The notes: generated from the letters alone by a model not told the origin. 64,000 bases of DNA from Actinomycetota bacterium (GCA_019240215.1 JAFAYQ010000006.1:42054-106053); one strand, 5' to 3'. Numbered from the stretch's first letter, positions 5,685-14,909 are shown. Translations and numbers: made by a program.

Positions 5685-8576
5685 ATGCCCCCGGTGACGC
5701 CGGCCGGTGCCCTCGTCGGTCGCGACAGCGAAACTGCCTTGCTGACCGAATTGGTAAAAGAGTTGTCGGTGGGACACGGCAGCTCGGTACTGATCGAGGG
5801 TGAGCCCGGCATTGGCAAGTCCGCATTGGTCCGGAACACGGTCACGGGAGCCCAGGACGCCGGTTGCCAGGTGTTCTGGGGCGCCGGTGACGAGCTCGGC
5901 CAAGCGCTGCCGCTGGTGCCGTTCCTGGACGGGCTGCGGGTCCGCGAGCCGGACGACAACCCGCGGCGCACCACGATCGTGCGGCTGCTGCGCGGCGAGG
6001 CGACCGCCGACCGGGGTACCGACATCCAGGCCGCCCTGGCCGAGCAGCTGCTGGCGCTGGTGACCGAGCAGTGCGCGGCCCAGCCGACGATCCTGGTCGT
6101 CGACGACCTGCAGTGGGCCGACGCGGCCAGCGTCAACTTGTGGGGCCGCCTGGCCCGGTCGGCCGGGCACCTGCCGTTGCTGCTGATCGGGATGATGCGC
6201 CCGGTGCCGCAGCGCGACGATCTGCTAGCGTTGCGGCGGGCGGTCGGTGAGACCGACCGGCTACCGCTCCCCGAGCTCAGCGCCGACGCCACCGCCGACC
6301 TGGTGGCCCGGCTGGCGGGTGGCCGTCCCGACTCCAAGCTGCTGCGGCTGGCCCGCGGGGCGGCCGGCAACCCGCTCTACCTCACCGAGCTGGTGGCCGC
6401 GCTGCTGCGCAGCTCGAGCCTGACCGTGACCGACATCGGAGCGGTGGAGCTGGCCTGCGGTTCGGCCCCCGGCTCGCTGTCAGCCGCGATCGCCGACCGC
6501 CTCGGCTTCGTGACCGGGCCGACCCGCGACGTGCTCAAGGCCGCCGCCCTGCTGGGCATGGAGTTCGCGGTCTCCGACCTGGCCGTGGTGCTGAACCGGA
6601 ACGTGGCCGAGCTGATCCCGGCCATGGACGAGGCCCGGGCGGCCGGCGTCCTGGTCGAGTCCCGCCGGAGCCTGGGGTTCCGGCATCCGCTGATCCGGGC
6701 GGCCATGTACGACGAGATACCGGCGCCGCTGCGGGCCGCCTGGCACCGGGACGTGGGGCGGGCGCTGGACGAGGCGGGCGCGCCGCCGGACCGGGTCGCC
6801 CGGCAGGTGCTGTGGGCGGTCGGCGGCTCGGCCGACGTCAACGGGTCCGGCGATGTCGCTGGTCCCGGTGACGTGGCGCCCGCACCGGATTCGGCCGAGC
6901 CGATGGACCAGTGGATGCTGGACTGGCTGTTCCGGACCGCGGACCCGCTCATCGGCCAGGCTCCGGGGGTGGCCGCCCAGCTGCTCACCCGGGCCCTGGC
7001 CCGCTCCCTGGCCAGCACCGCCCAGGCCGGGTGGCTGTCCAGCCGGCTGGCCGACGCCCTCTACCGGATCGGGGACCGGGCCGCCGCCGAGCAGGTCGTC
7101 CTCCGGGCCCTGGACCAGCCGGTCGAACCAGATCTGTTCGTGGACCTGCACTGGACGCTGGCCCAGTGCCGGATGCTGGCCGGTTCGTCCGCGCAGTCCC
7201 TGGCCACCCTGCAGGATGCGCTGGCGGCGCCCGGCCTGTCGGCCCGGCACCGGGCCCGGCTGCTCGTCCTGGCCGGCCGGACCCACAAGTACCTGGGTGA
7301 GCTGGACAAGGCGGGTGAGGTCGCCACCAGCGCGCTCGACGCGGCCACCGAGGCCAGCGACAACGGAGCGATGGCGTGGGCCCTGCACGTGCTGGCGGCG
7401 GTGGCCCTGGTCCGCGGCGAGCTGGCCGACGCGCTGCCGCTCTACGACCGGGCGCTGACCGTCACCCGAGCCGACCCGGGCCTGGTCGACCTGCGGCTGC
7501 TGCTGCAGATCAACAAGGCGATCATCCTCGGCTACCGGGACCAGTACGAGAGCGCGTTCGCGGCGGCCACCGAGGCCCGGCACCTCGCCGATCAGCTCGG
7601 CACCACGTTCCGGCTGGCCCAGGCGCACGGCGCGCTGAGCCAGTTGCTGTTCGAGACCGGCCGCTGGGACGAGGCGCTGATCGAGCTGACCATCGTGCCC
7701 GAGGAACTCAAGGAACCGTTCGGAGCCTGCGGCGAGCTCAGCCTGGCCTCCTTGATCTGCTTCCACCGCGGTGACCTGGCCGAAGCGCGCCGGTACCTGG
7801 CCGCGGCGGCCGCGCACGCCGAGCGGGTCGGCGACCGGCTGATCGGTGCCTACGCTCTGGCCCGGAGCCTGGACCACGAGCAGCTCGGCGAGCTGCCGGC
7901 CGCCCTGGCCGGGCTGACCGCGTCGTTCGCCGACGACCCGGACGAACTCGACGAGGTCGAGGACGTGCTGACCGACGCCGTCCGGCTGGCGGTCGCGACC
8001 GGGGAGCTGGAGACCGCCCAGACGTTCACCGGGTACGCCACCACGCTGGCGGCCGGGTCGGACATCCCGCACCGGCACGCGAACGCGCTCTACTGCCGTG
8101 GCCTGGTCGACCACGAGGCGCCCTGGCTGCTGGCGGCGGCCGAGGGGTACGAGGACGCCGGGCGGCCGCTGCTGCGAGCCAAGGCGCTGGAGGCGGCGGC
8201 CGGAGAGTTCGTCGAGATCGGTGAGCGGAGCCAGGCCCGGGCCGCGTTCACCCAGGCGGTCGAGGTCTACATGAGCCTCGGGGCGGCCGCCGACGCCGCC
8301 CGGCTGCAGGCCGAGTTCCGCGGCCACGGCATCCGCCGCGGGCCCCGGGTCAAGCACCGGCAGGCCCGCAGCGGCTGGGAGAGCCTGACCCCGACCGAGA
8401 TCAAGATCGCCGCGTTCGTCGAGGACGGCCTGTCCAACCCGGAGATCGCGGGCCGGCTGCTACTGTCCCGGCGGACGGTGGCGACCCACGTCTCGCACAT
8501 TCTCAAGAAGCTCGACGTGCACTCGCGGACCGATATCGCCCGGGAGTCAGCCCTGCGGACCGTCGCATCGCGGTGA
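5685..8576 (+). CDS. LAL-type LuxR-family regulator (AAA ATPase plus LuxR HTH)
   Basis: This 963-residue protein has a Walker A motif GEPGIGKSA at residues 39-47 and a Walker B-like ILVVDDLQWAD near 137-147. A long Ala/Leu-rich helical repeat region (TPR-like) follows, and a C-terminal LuxR helix-turn-helix at about 900-958 (LTPTEIKIAAFVEDGLSNPE, then RRTVATHVSHILKKLDVHSR). This is the standard LAL (MalT-like) plan, typical of ATP-responsive activators in actinobacterial gene clusters. A -10 box six bases before the ATG suggests a leaderless start. Its 3' end overlaps the convergent ATP-binding gene by 30 bases. No target can be named. Confidence 0.9.
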   Translation: MPPVTPAGALVGRDSETALLTELVKELSVGHGSSVLIEGEPGIGKSALVRNTVTGAQDAGCQVFWGAGDELGQALPLVPFLDGLRVREPDDNPRRTTIVRLLRGEATADRGTDIQAALAEQLLALVTEQCAAQPTILVVDDLQWADAASVNLWGRLARSAGHLPLLLIGMMRPVPQRDDLLALRRAVGETDRLPLPELSADATADLVARLAGGRPDSKLLRLARGAAGNPLYLTELVAALLRSSSLTVTDIGAVELACGSAPGSLSAAIADRLGFVTGPTRDVLKAAALLGMEFAVSDLAVVLNRNVAELIPAMDEARAAGVLVESRRSLGFRHPLIRAAMYDEIPAPLRAAWHRDVGRALDEAGAPPDRVARQVLWAVGGSADVNGSGDVAGPGDVAPAPDSAEPMDQWMLDWLFRTADPLIGQAPGVAAQLLTRALARSLASTAQAGWLSSRLADALYRIGDRAAAEQVVLRALDQPVEPDLFVDLHWTLAQCRMLAGSSAQSLATLQDALAAPGLSARHRARLLVLAGRTHKYLGELDKAGEVATSALDAATEASDNGAMAWALHVLAAVALVRGELADALPLYDRALTVTRADPGLVDLRLLLQINKAIILGYRDQYESAFAAATEARHLADQLGTTFRLAQAHGALSQLLFETGRWDEALIELTIVPEELKEPFGACGELSLASLICFHRGDLAEARRYLAAAAAHAERVGDRLIGAYALARSLDHEQLGELPAALAGLTASFADDPDELDEVEDVLTDAVRLAVATGELETAQTFTGYATTLAAGSDIPHRHANALYCRGLVDHEAPWLLAAAEGYEDAGRPLLRAKALEAAAGEFVEIGERSQARAAFTQAVEVYMSLGAAADAARLQAEFRGHGIRRGPRVKHRQARSGWESLTPTEIKIAAFVEDGLSNPEIAGRLLLSRRTVATHVSHILKKLDVHSRTDIARESALRTVASR

Positions 8577-9110
8577 CTTCCGGGGGAACCGCAGCAGCGT
8601 GCCGTACGGGCGGGTGACGGCCGGGCGCCCCCGGCTGGCCATGCCCGGCCGGGGACTGGCGACCGACCGCGGCCGGTGGCCGCCGGTACCGGGGGCGGCG
8701 GCAGGCCGGAAGCCGAGCGTGAAGTACACGGCCTTGCCGTCGGGGGTGAGGTCACAGCCCCACTTGTCGGCCAGGCTGTCGACCAGGCACAGGCCCCGGC
8801 CGAACTCCTCGTCCCCGGAGGCGTCCAGCAGCACCGGGAAGAAGCGCGAGGTGTCGTGGACGTCCACCCGCAGGTGGCCGTAGGTGCAGGTGATGAACAG
8901 GGTGATGGTCTCCCCCGCCTCGTGCTTGATGGCATTGGTGACCAGTTCGCTGGTGAGCAGGATGGCGACGTCCGGGTCGACCGGGACGTCCCAGGCTCTG
9001 ATAGCCGCCCGGACCTGGTCGCGAGCCTCAGCCGCGGCGAGCGGGCCGGTGGACAGCCGGACGCGGCGGGAGTGGAGCTCGGTCGGGTAAATGGGCGCCC
9101 TCGTGATCAT
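8547..9110 (-). CDS. ATP-binding protein of the anti-sigma (HATPase_c_2, RsbW-like) type
   Basis: The 187-residue product carries the GHKL fold of anti-sigma-type kinases: LLTSELVTNAIKHE (N-box) near residue 50, VHDTSRFFPVLLDA, then GRGLCLVDSLADKWG (G-box). A long Pro/Arg-rich tail follows. The ATG at 9110 is preceded by AAGGAG at four bases; the open frame continues upstream to 9254 but that extension lacks support and runs into the conserved regulatory element. Proteins of this type phosphorylate or bind anti-anti-sigma factors, or act with XRE/DUF397 proteins in abaA-like loci. The STAS and sigma genes are 48 kb away, so the partner is unknown. Confidence 0.85.
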   Translation of the reverse strand: MITRAPIYPTELHSRRVRLSTGPLAAAEARDQVRAAIRAWDVPVDPDVAILLTSELVTNAIKHEAGETITLFITCTYGHLRVDVHDTSRFFPVLLDASGDEEFGRGLCLVDSLADKWGCDLTPDGKAVYFTLGFRPAAAPGTGGHRPRSVASPRPGMASRGRPAVTRPYGTLLRFPRKSPRCDGPQG

Positions 9111-9212
9111 GGGGCTCCTTCGTAGCCGGTATGAGCTGCAAGCTAGGGCAGTGCCCAGCGGGCCGGCCGTCCAGGAGGGGACCGCGGACGGCCGGCGCCG
9201 GTTCGGGCTGCG

Positions 9213-9267
9213 CTTGCACAACAAATGGTGCTGCAAGTTGCACTTTTCAGACATCGGTCAGCTGACG
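9213..9267 (-). promoter_or_regulatory. Conserved 55-bp upstream element, copy B
   Basis: This matches copy A (2930-2983) in block order and spacing: CTTGCAC, CAAA, TGCAAGTTGCAC, then CAGACATC and GGTCAGCTGACG, with one gap. It starts 103 bases upstream of the ATP-binding gene and faces it. It also lies 87 bases before the divergent mannitol-dehydrogenase gene, so it could act on both. Confidence 0.7.
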
Positions 9268-9353
9268 GATTTTGGTCTCGCTTTCCTGGAGACCCAGGTA
9301 GACGGCGGTGCCGATGCTGAAATGGCCGGCCCGGGCCGCGATATGGTCGGTTC

Positions 9354-10817
9354 GTGGAGCGAGAGCTGGCCGGTCAGGTGGCCCAGCCGGAGTACCGGCG
9401 CGAGGACCTCCGGATCGGCATCGTCCACATCGGCGTCGGCAACTTCCACCGCGCCCACCAGGCCATGTACCTCGACCGGCTGCTGAACCGGGGCGAGGCG
9501 GCCGACTGGGCCAGCTGCGGGGTCGGGCTGCTGCCCTGGGACGCGCGGGTCCGCGACGCGCTGCGCGGTCAGGACCTCCGCTACACGCTGGTCGAGCGGG
9601 CCCCGGACGGCCGGGCGATGGCCCGGTCGATCGCCTCGATCGCCGACTTCCTGTACGGGCCGGACGACCCGGAGGCGGTGTTCGAGCGGCTGGCCGACCC
9701 CGGCACCCGGATCGTGTCGCTGACGATCACCGAGGGCGGCTACAACCTCAACGACCGGGGCGAGTTCGACGCCGACGAGCCGGTGGTGCGGCGTGACCTG
9801 GCGCCCGGCGCCACCCCGGCCACCGTGTTCGGAGTGGTGGTCGAGGGGCTGCGGCGCCGCCGGGACCGCGGGATCCCGCCGTTCACGGTCATGTCCTGCG
9901 ACAACCTGCCGGGCAACGGGCACGTGGCCCGGCTCAGCTTCACCGCCTTCGCCCGGCTGGCCGATCCGGCGCTGGGCGACTAGGTCGAGCGCGAGGTGGC
10001 GTTCCCGGACAGCATGGTGGACCGGATCACCCCCGTCACCACCGACGACACCCGCCGCTACGTGGCCGAGACCTATAAGGTGACCGACGCCTGGCCGGTG
10101 GTCTGCGAGGACTTCACCGCCTGGGTACTGGAGGACCGGTTCACGCTCGGGCGGCCGCCGTACGAGGACGCCGGGGTCATGCTGGTCCCCGACGTCCGGC
10201 CGTATGAGCAGATGAAGCTGCGGCTGCTGAACGCCAGCCACCAGGCGATCGCCTACTTCGGTTACCTGATGGGCTACCGGTTCGCTCACCAGGCGATCGC
10301 CGACCCGGCCATCGCCGCGCTGGTCAGCCGGTACATGAAGGACGAGGCGGAGCCGACGCTGGCGCCGGTACCCGGCATCGACCTCGCTGACTACCAGCGC
10401 AGCCTGCTGGCCCGGTTCTCCAACCGGTACGTGCCGGACACGCTGCTGCGGCTGGGCACCGACGGTTCCGACCGGATCGCCCAGTTCCTGCTGCCGGTCA
10501 TCCGCGACCGCCGCCAGCGGGGCCTGTCTTCCCCGCTGGCGGCCGCGGTCGTGGCCAGCTGGGCCGCGTTCGCCCGCGGGGTCGACGGCGGGGGAGGGCC
10601 GATCATCTTCGTCGACCGGCAACGCGAGCTGGTCGACACCGCCGTCCGGCGCCAGGCCGCCGATCCGGACGGCTTCCTGACCGTGACCCAGCTGTTCGGG
10701 GACTTGGCGGCCGACCCCGAGTTCGCGCGGGTGTTCGCGGACGTCTACCGCGACATCACCGAGCGCGGGGCGCGGGCGGCGCTGGAGGCTCTGACCGGGG
10801 TCAGCTCGCGCGGCTAG
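9354..10817 (+). pseudogene. Mannitol 2-dehydrogenase family gene interrupted by an in-frame TAG
   Basis: Two consecutive frames in the same phase encode one mannitol/fructuronate-type dehydrogenase. The first part (209 residues) has the NAD-binding start IVHIGVGNFHRAHQAMY and TEGGYNL. The second continues with VAFPDSMVDRITPVT and the catalytic-domain signature KLRLLNASHQAIAYFG. They are separated only by TAG at 9981-9983, inside GD-stop-VEREVAFP. Family members usually have Trp there (as in EWIEENVAFP), so a single TGG-to-TAG change explains it. Reading through gives 487 residues, a normal length. The GTG start lies six bases after TATGGT, so the gene looks leaderless. It is a recent nonsense mutation, a read-through codon or a sequencing error; the rest is intact. 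Confidence 0.85.
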
Positions 10818-10902
10818 CTTTTGCGTCGCTGGGCACCGGGTCGTCCTGGTCGCCCGGGTCGCCTTCGGTGCCCTGGTCGACTTCGGCCCGCCGTTGGCGG
10901 CG

Positions 10903-10954
10903 CCTGACGCATAGTCTAGCGTTGTTATATAACGACGCCAGACTATGCGTCAGG
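10903..10954. promoter_or_regulatory. 52-bp near-perfect palindrome, likely operator
   Basis: The two 26-base arms match with only two mismatches; the centre is TTATATAA (10925-10932) and each outer arm contains the ACTATGCGTCAGG block. It ends just before the ribosome-binding site of the DUF4267 gene and overlaps the likely -10 region. The size suggests two repressor dimers or nested sites. Confidence 0.7.
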
Positions 10955-10965
10955 GAGGATCTCTC

Positions 10966-11328
10966 ATGCATCTGGCCGCTCTTGTGGTGGCGTTCGCCGC
11001 CTGCGCCGCCATCATCGGGCTCGGCGTCCGCTTCCTGCTGGTCCCCCGGCAGGCGACGCTCGCGTTCGGGGTCGCGGCCGGCAACGTCCGCGCCCTGACC
11101 GCGATCAAGGGTGTCCGCGACATCACTTCCGGGGTGGTCCCGCTGGTGGTCTGGGCGGTGGCCGGGCGTACGGCCCTCGGCTGGACACTGGTCGCCGCCG
11201 CCCTGACGCCGATCGGGGACGCCACGATCGTGCTCACCAACGGCGGCAAGCTCTCCACCGCGCTCGGCATTCACGGGGTGACGGCCGCCCTGCTGATCGC
11301 GGCCGGTCTCGTGCTGGCGCTGGCGTGA
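10966..11328 (+). CDS. DUF4267-type small membrane protein
   Basis: The ATG at 10966 follows GGGAGG by seven bases and gives about 120 residues with four hydrophobic segments. The central GVRDITSGVVPLVVWAV and the downstream DATIVLTNGGK stretch are the marks I associate with DUF4267, a family of small integral membrane proteins of unknown function. An upstream in-frame ATG at 10945 lies inside the palindrome and is less likely. The gene is monocistronic, preceded by a large palindromic operator, so it is probably controlled by a TetR- or MarR-like repressor encoded elsewhere. Confidence 0.75.
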   Translation: MHLAALVVAFAACAAIIGLGVRFLLVPRQATLAFGVAAGNVRALTAIKGVRDITSGVVPLVVWAVAGRTALGWTLVAAALTPIGDATIVLTNGGKLSTALGIHGVTAALLIAAGLVLALA

Positions 11329-11455
11329 GCTGAGCGGCGTAACAAATCTCATGTGCCCACTTGTGACTGGGAAGGGTCAGTGGGACGGGACGGAGACGGG
11401 GTCGGCGGTCTGGGTCAGGTGAGCCGGGCAGCGGACTCGGCCAGGCGGGCCGGAG

Positions 11456-12391
11456 TCAGGTGAGGTGGGCGAGGGCCTGGTCGATCTGGTCGAGGGCTTT
11501 GGTGAACGCGGTGGTGGGACGGTGGGCGGCGGTCCACGGGAGGTACTGGACCGGGATCTGGAGGGCGGCCCAGCGGTAGCCGAGTTCGAGCACGCCGTCC
11601 GGGAGGGGCTGGCCGGTCAAGGCCGGCCAGGCGGCGGCGTAACGGGCGACGCCCGGAGAATCGGCCGGCACCAGGTTGGCGAGGTCGAGGGCGGCCGGGC
11701 CGACCCGGGCGCTGCCCCAGTCGATGAGGGTGGGGCGGCCCTCCTCGACCAGGATGTTGCCGGGGTGGACGTCGCCGTGCAGGAGGGTGGCGGGCAGTTC
11801 GGCCAGGGCCGCGGCGGCGCCGGGCCAGGTGGCCGCGCGGGCGACGAGGGACCGGGCCCGTTCGGTGACGGCGGCCGGGTGGCGGGCGGCGGGGGCGCGC
11901 AGGCCGGGGACCACCCAGTGCTGGCAGAGGGAGCGCCACCAGGCCGGCGACACCCGCGGGATCGGGGCGGGCAGGCCGGCGTCACCTTGATAGCGGGCGT
12001 GCAGGGCGGCCAGCGAGTCGAACAGGGCGGGGGGCGGCGCCTGCCCGTGAGCCAGGGCGGCGCCGGGAGCCAGTGGGGTCATCAGCCAGGCCTCGCCCCA
12101 AGCCACCAGTTCGGGGATCGCGGTGGCGTCCGGCCGCAGCGGTTGGGCGGCCCGGAGGCCGGCGATCTCATGGGCCGGAACATCCTTGCGCACCAACTCC
12201 ATGGGCACATTTTCAGGGTTTTCCATATCGGCCGACGCATGATCGCCTGTCAGCTGCAGAGTGACCCGTTCCACCCGGCCCGACACGTAGCCGCCGGTCA
12301 GCGGCTGCACGGTACAGCCCGTGACACGGGCACCGGGCCTGGTCCGGGCGGCCCACGCGCGGACGGCCGGGGTGAGGATCGGGTCGGTCAC
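11456..12391 (-). CDS. Aminoglycoside phosphotransferase-like (APH) kinase
   Basis: The 311-residue product shows the APH/choline-kinase fold: LLHGDVHPGNILV (catalytic loop with Asp and Asn) followed by TLIDWGSARVGPAALDLANL (metal-binding Asp). The substrate could be an aminoglycoside-like molecule, a small metabolite or a sugar; nothing in the context decides. The GTG start at 12391 overlaps the stop of the SnoaL-like gene (GTGA), so the two are translationally coupled. The frame stays open far upstream, but that extension is only antisense or out-of-frame noise inside the previous gene. Confidence 0.85.
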   Translation of the reverse strand: MTDPILTPAVRAWAARTRPGARVTGCTVQPLTGGYVSGRVERVTLQLTGDHASADMENPENVPMELVRKDVPAHEIAGLRAAQPLRPDATAIPELVAWGEAWLMTPLAPGAALAHGQAPPPALFDSLAALHARYQGDAGLPAPIPRVSPAWWRSLCQHWVVPGLRAPAARHPAAVTERARSLVARAATWPGAAAALAELPATLLHGDVHPGNILVEEGRPTLIDWGSARVGPAALDLANLVPADSPGVARYAAAWPALTGQPLPDGVLELGYRWAALQIPVQYLPWTAAHRPTTAFTKALDQIDQALAHLT

Positions 12392-12978
12392 GGCGGGCTG
12401 GTGCCCAGCCAGGCGAACGCGTGCTGGTAGAACTCGCCGACCTGGTCGGGGCGGTCGTCGCCGTACATGTCGCCGTCGGGGGTGTAGCCGCGCTGCGACA
12501 GCAGATGGGACAGGAACCGGTAGGCGGGGCGGAAGCTGGCCACGTCGGCCGGGGTCACGGTGAACTCGGCGCCGGGGTAGACGGGGGTGAGCGTGTCCCG
12601 TTCGTAGATCGGGTCGAGGGCGACGATCAGCCAGCGGCCGGCCTGGCGTTCGGTGCGGTAACAGAGCCGGGTGCGGGATTCGACGTCGACCTCGACACCG
12701 GCCAGGGTGGTGCGGAGCTCGATGACGGCGGGCAGCTCGACCAGGGCGCGGTCGCCGTTGAGGCGGACCACCGGCGGGCCGAGCCGGTGGATGGCGGTGT
12801 CGCCGCGCCCCACCATCTGCTGCGACGCGGTCACGAAGTCGGGGCCGGAGCCGGTGAACCAGCTCAGCCGCACGGCCGATTCGGTCGCGTAGGCGGACCG
12901 CATCTGGTCCCACCAGGCGCGGTCGCGAGCCTGCCGCTCCCCCAGTACGAGCTGGCTGATCTCGGTGACCGCGCCCAC
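12388..12978 (-). CDS. SnoaL-like (NTF2 fold) polyketide-cyclase-type protein
   Basis: The product matches the SnoaL-like fold: EISQLVLGERQARDRAWWDQ, then VRLSWFTGSGPDFV and a beta-rich core with VVRLNGDRALVELPAVIELR. Such proteins are cyclases, isomerases or ligand-binding proteins, and the substrate is not evident. I place the start at GTG 12978, which begins just before the conserved domain and is preceded at some distance by GGCGGA. The frame is open to a GTG at 13119, but the extra 47 residues look unlike the family and no ribosome-binding site supports them. It is coupled to the downstream phosphotransferase gene by a GTGA overlap. Confidence 0.75.
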   Translation of the reverse strand: MGAVTEISQLVLGERQARDRAWWDQMRSAYATESAVRLSWFTGSGPDFVTASQQMVGRGDTAIHRLGPPVVRLNGDRALVELPAVIELRTTLAGVEVDVESRTRLCYRTERQAGRWLIVALDPIYERDTLTPVYPGAEFTVTPADVASFRPAYRFLSHLLSQRGYTPDGDMYGDDRPDQVGEFYQHAFAWLGTSPP

Positions 12979-13134
12979 GATGCTGATTGTCCGCCGCGTG
13001 GCCGGCAATGCAAGCGTCGGTGTAGATCGGCCGACCCCGGCCGGCCGCCGGGCGGCGCTCCGGGCGACCACGAACGTGCCGGTCGGTTTGAGCCGCAGCG
13101 CCGCCTCCCAGTCGGCCACCGGCAGGTCGGCAGG

Positions 13135-14187
13135 TCAGGCGGCGCGGCGGCGGACCAGCCAGATGGCCGCGGCGATGAGCAGCACCGACAGGGCGAGCAG
13201 CCAGCCGCCTTCGATCCACTGGAACGGCCAGAACCGGCTGGGCGGCTGGTAGCTGGTCCACTGGGTGTAACCGTGCGGAGCCAGGCACTGCGCGAACGTT
13301 CCGAACGGCGGGTTCTTGCTCCGCCCGGGGGGCGGGGCCGAGCAGAACTGGTTGATGAGGCTGAAGGGGGGACTGCCGAAGACGAACCGGCCGTCCCTGG
13401 TCCACCACTGGCTGATGATCCACAGCGTGCTCGGCGGGGCCGGGTTGCTGGTGACCAGCGGGGTCAGGTAGTGCTCACGCAGGAGCCCGGCGGTGGCGAC
13501 GGCGAGCCCGGCGGAGGCGGTCAGGGTGGCCGCGATCGCGGGGACGACCCGGCGGATGAGCATGCCGGCCAGCACGCCGATCGTGAACGCGGCCAGCGTC
13601 CAGGCCGGGAACGTGACCTCGCGCAGGCTGAACAGGTCACCGAACGAGGAGTTCCGGTACAGGTCCTGAGGGCCGCCGTAGGGCTGGAAGTACCAGGACA
13701 CCAGGACGCCGAACGCGGCCGTCAGGGCGGCCAGGGCCACCGCCAGCAGCACCAGTTTGGCCAGCGCCCAGCGCCACCGGCCGAAGCCCTGAGTCCAGGC
13801 GTACCGGAAGGTGCCGGCCTCCATCTCCCGGGCCAGCACCGGCGCCCCGGCGAACGCCCCGATCAGCGCGGGCAGCACCTGCAGCAGGACCCCGCCGGGA
13901 CCCTTGTCGCTCATGACGTTGCTGGTGGCGGCCGCGTTGAACGAGCCGATCAGGGCTTGGCAGGCGGACGCGGCGGCCGGGTGGCAGGCGGCCGCGGCGG
14001 TCCAGGCGCGGTGCAGCGGCCGGCCGATGATCCACAGCCACACCGCCAGCCCGCCCAGCAGCACCGCCACCCCGGCCAGCGGGTACCGGTGCTGCCGCCA
14101 GGTGACCCCGGCCATCCGCCGCCACGGCACCGGCCGCAATTGGGTGTCGTCCCCGTCCGGGTGGCCGGACCTGGTCAACGCGGTCAT
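13135..14187 (-). CDS. ABC-2 type transporter permease subunit
   Basis: The 350-residue protein has about six hydrophobic segments: near 35-55, 115-135, 165-190, 210-235, 240-260 and 325-345. An extracytoplasmic loop is rich in Pro and Trp. GGVLLQVLPALIGAFAGAPV LAREME in the middle resembles ABC-2 permeases of antibiotic or peptide exporters. It overlaps the ATPase gene by four bases (ATGA), so the two form one exporter. The two-component system starts divergently on the other side of the ATPase gene, which suggests that it senses the substrate. Confidence 0.8.
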   Translation of the reverse strand: MTALTRSGHPDGDDTQLRPVPWRRMAGVTWRQHRYPLAGVAVLLGGLAVWLWIIGRPLHRAWTAAAACHPAAASACQALIGSFNAAATSNVMSDKGPGGVLLQVLPALIGAFAGAPVLAREMEAGTFRYAWTQGFGRWRWALAKLVLLAVALAALTAAFGVLVSWYFQPYGGPQDLYRNSSFGDLFSLREVTFPAWTLAAFTIGVLAGMLIRRVVPAIAATLTASAGLAVATAGLLREHYLTPLVTSNPAPPSTLWIISQWWTRDGRFVFGSPPFSLINQFCSAPPPGRSKNPPFGTFAQCLAPHGYTQWTSYQPPSRFWPFQWIEGGWLLALSVLLIAAAIWLVRRRAA

Positions 14188-14909
14188 CGGGTCACCTCCG
14201 GGGTGGTCTCGCGCAGGTGGGCCAGGGCCAGTTCTTCCAGGCTGGCCTGGCCGTGGGCGGCGAGCAGGTCATCGACGTACCCGGCCAGCCGCACCCGGCC
14301 CCGGGCAACCAGGATGAGGTAGCTGGCCACCCGCTCCAGTTCGGTGAGCACGTGCGAGGACAGCAGCACCGACACCCCGCCGGCCGACGCCGCCACCACC
14401 GTGGCCATGAAGTCGTGCCGGGCGATCGGGTCGAGCATGGCCACCGGCTCGTTGAGGATCAGCAGCCGCGGCCGCCGGGCCAGGGCCAGAGTCAGCGCCA
14501 GCTGCGCCTGCTGGCCGCCGGACAGCTGGCCGGCCTTCCGCTTGGGCGGGATGCCGAGCTCCGCCAGCCGGGCGCGGGCGTAGTCCTGGTCGAAGCGCCG
14601 GTTCAGGCTGCGGGTCACGTAGATCATGTCGGCGGCGGTCAGGTTCTTGTACAGCGGGGTGTCCTGGGCCACGAACGCGATCGCGTCCAGCGCGGCCGGC
14701 GACCCGGCCGGGCGGCCGCCCAGCACCGTGACCTCACCCGCCGACGGCACCGACAGGCCGACGGCCAGGTTCAGCAGCGTGCTCTTGCCCGCCCCGTTCG
14801 GCCCGACCAGGGCGGTCACCCGCCCGGCCGGGATGGCCAGCGTGCACTCGCGCAGCGCCCAGGTACCGCCGTAGCGTTTACCGAGGCCACTGGTCTCGAC
14901 GACGTTCAT
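14184..14909 (-). CDS. ABC transporter ATP-binding subunit with altered Walker B
   Basis: The 241-residue ATPase starts at an ATG four bases after AGGAGGAGC. Walker A is GPNGAGKST and the signature motif is LSGGQQAQLA. The Walker B segment reads LLILNEPVAMLDP: the usual magnesium-coordinating Asp is Asn (AAC codon, about residue 152), while the catalytic Glu is kept. A switch histidine follows in SSHVLTELE. The Asn may reduce hydrolysis. A four-base overlap with the permease gene makes them one unit. The divergently placed kinase/regulator pair suggests inducible export. Confidence 0.87.
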   Translation of the reverse strand: MNVVETSGLGKRYGGTWALRECTLAIPAGRVTALVGPNGAGKSTLLNLAVGLSVPSAGEVTVLGGRPAGSPAALDAIAFVAQDTPLYKNLTAADMIYVTRSLNRRFDQDYARARLAELGIPPKRKAGQLSGGQQAQLALTLALARRPRLLILNEPVAMLDPIARHDFMATVVAASAGGVSVLLSSHVLTELERVASYLILVARGRVRLAGYVDDLLAAHGQASLEELALAHLRETTPEVTR

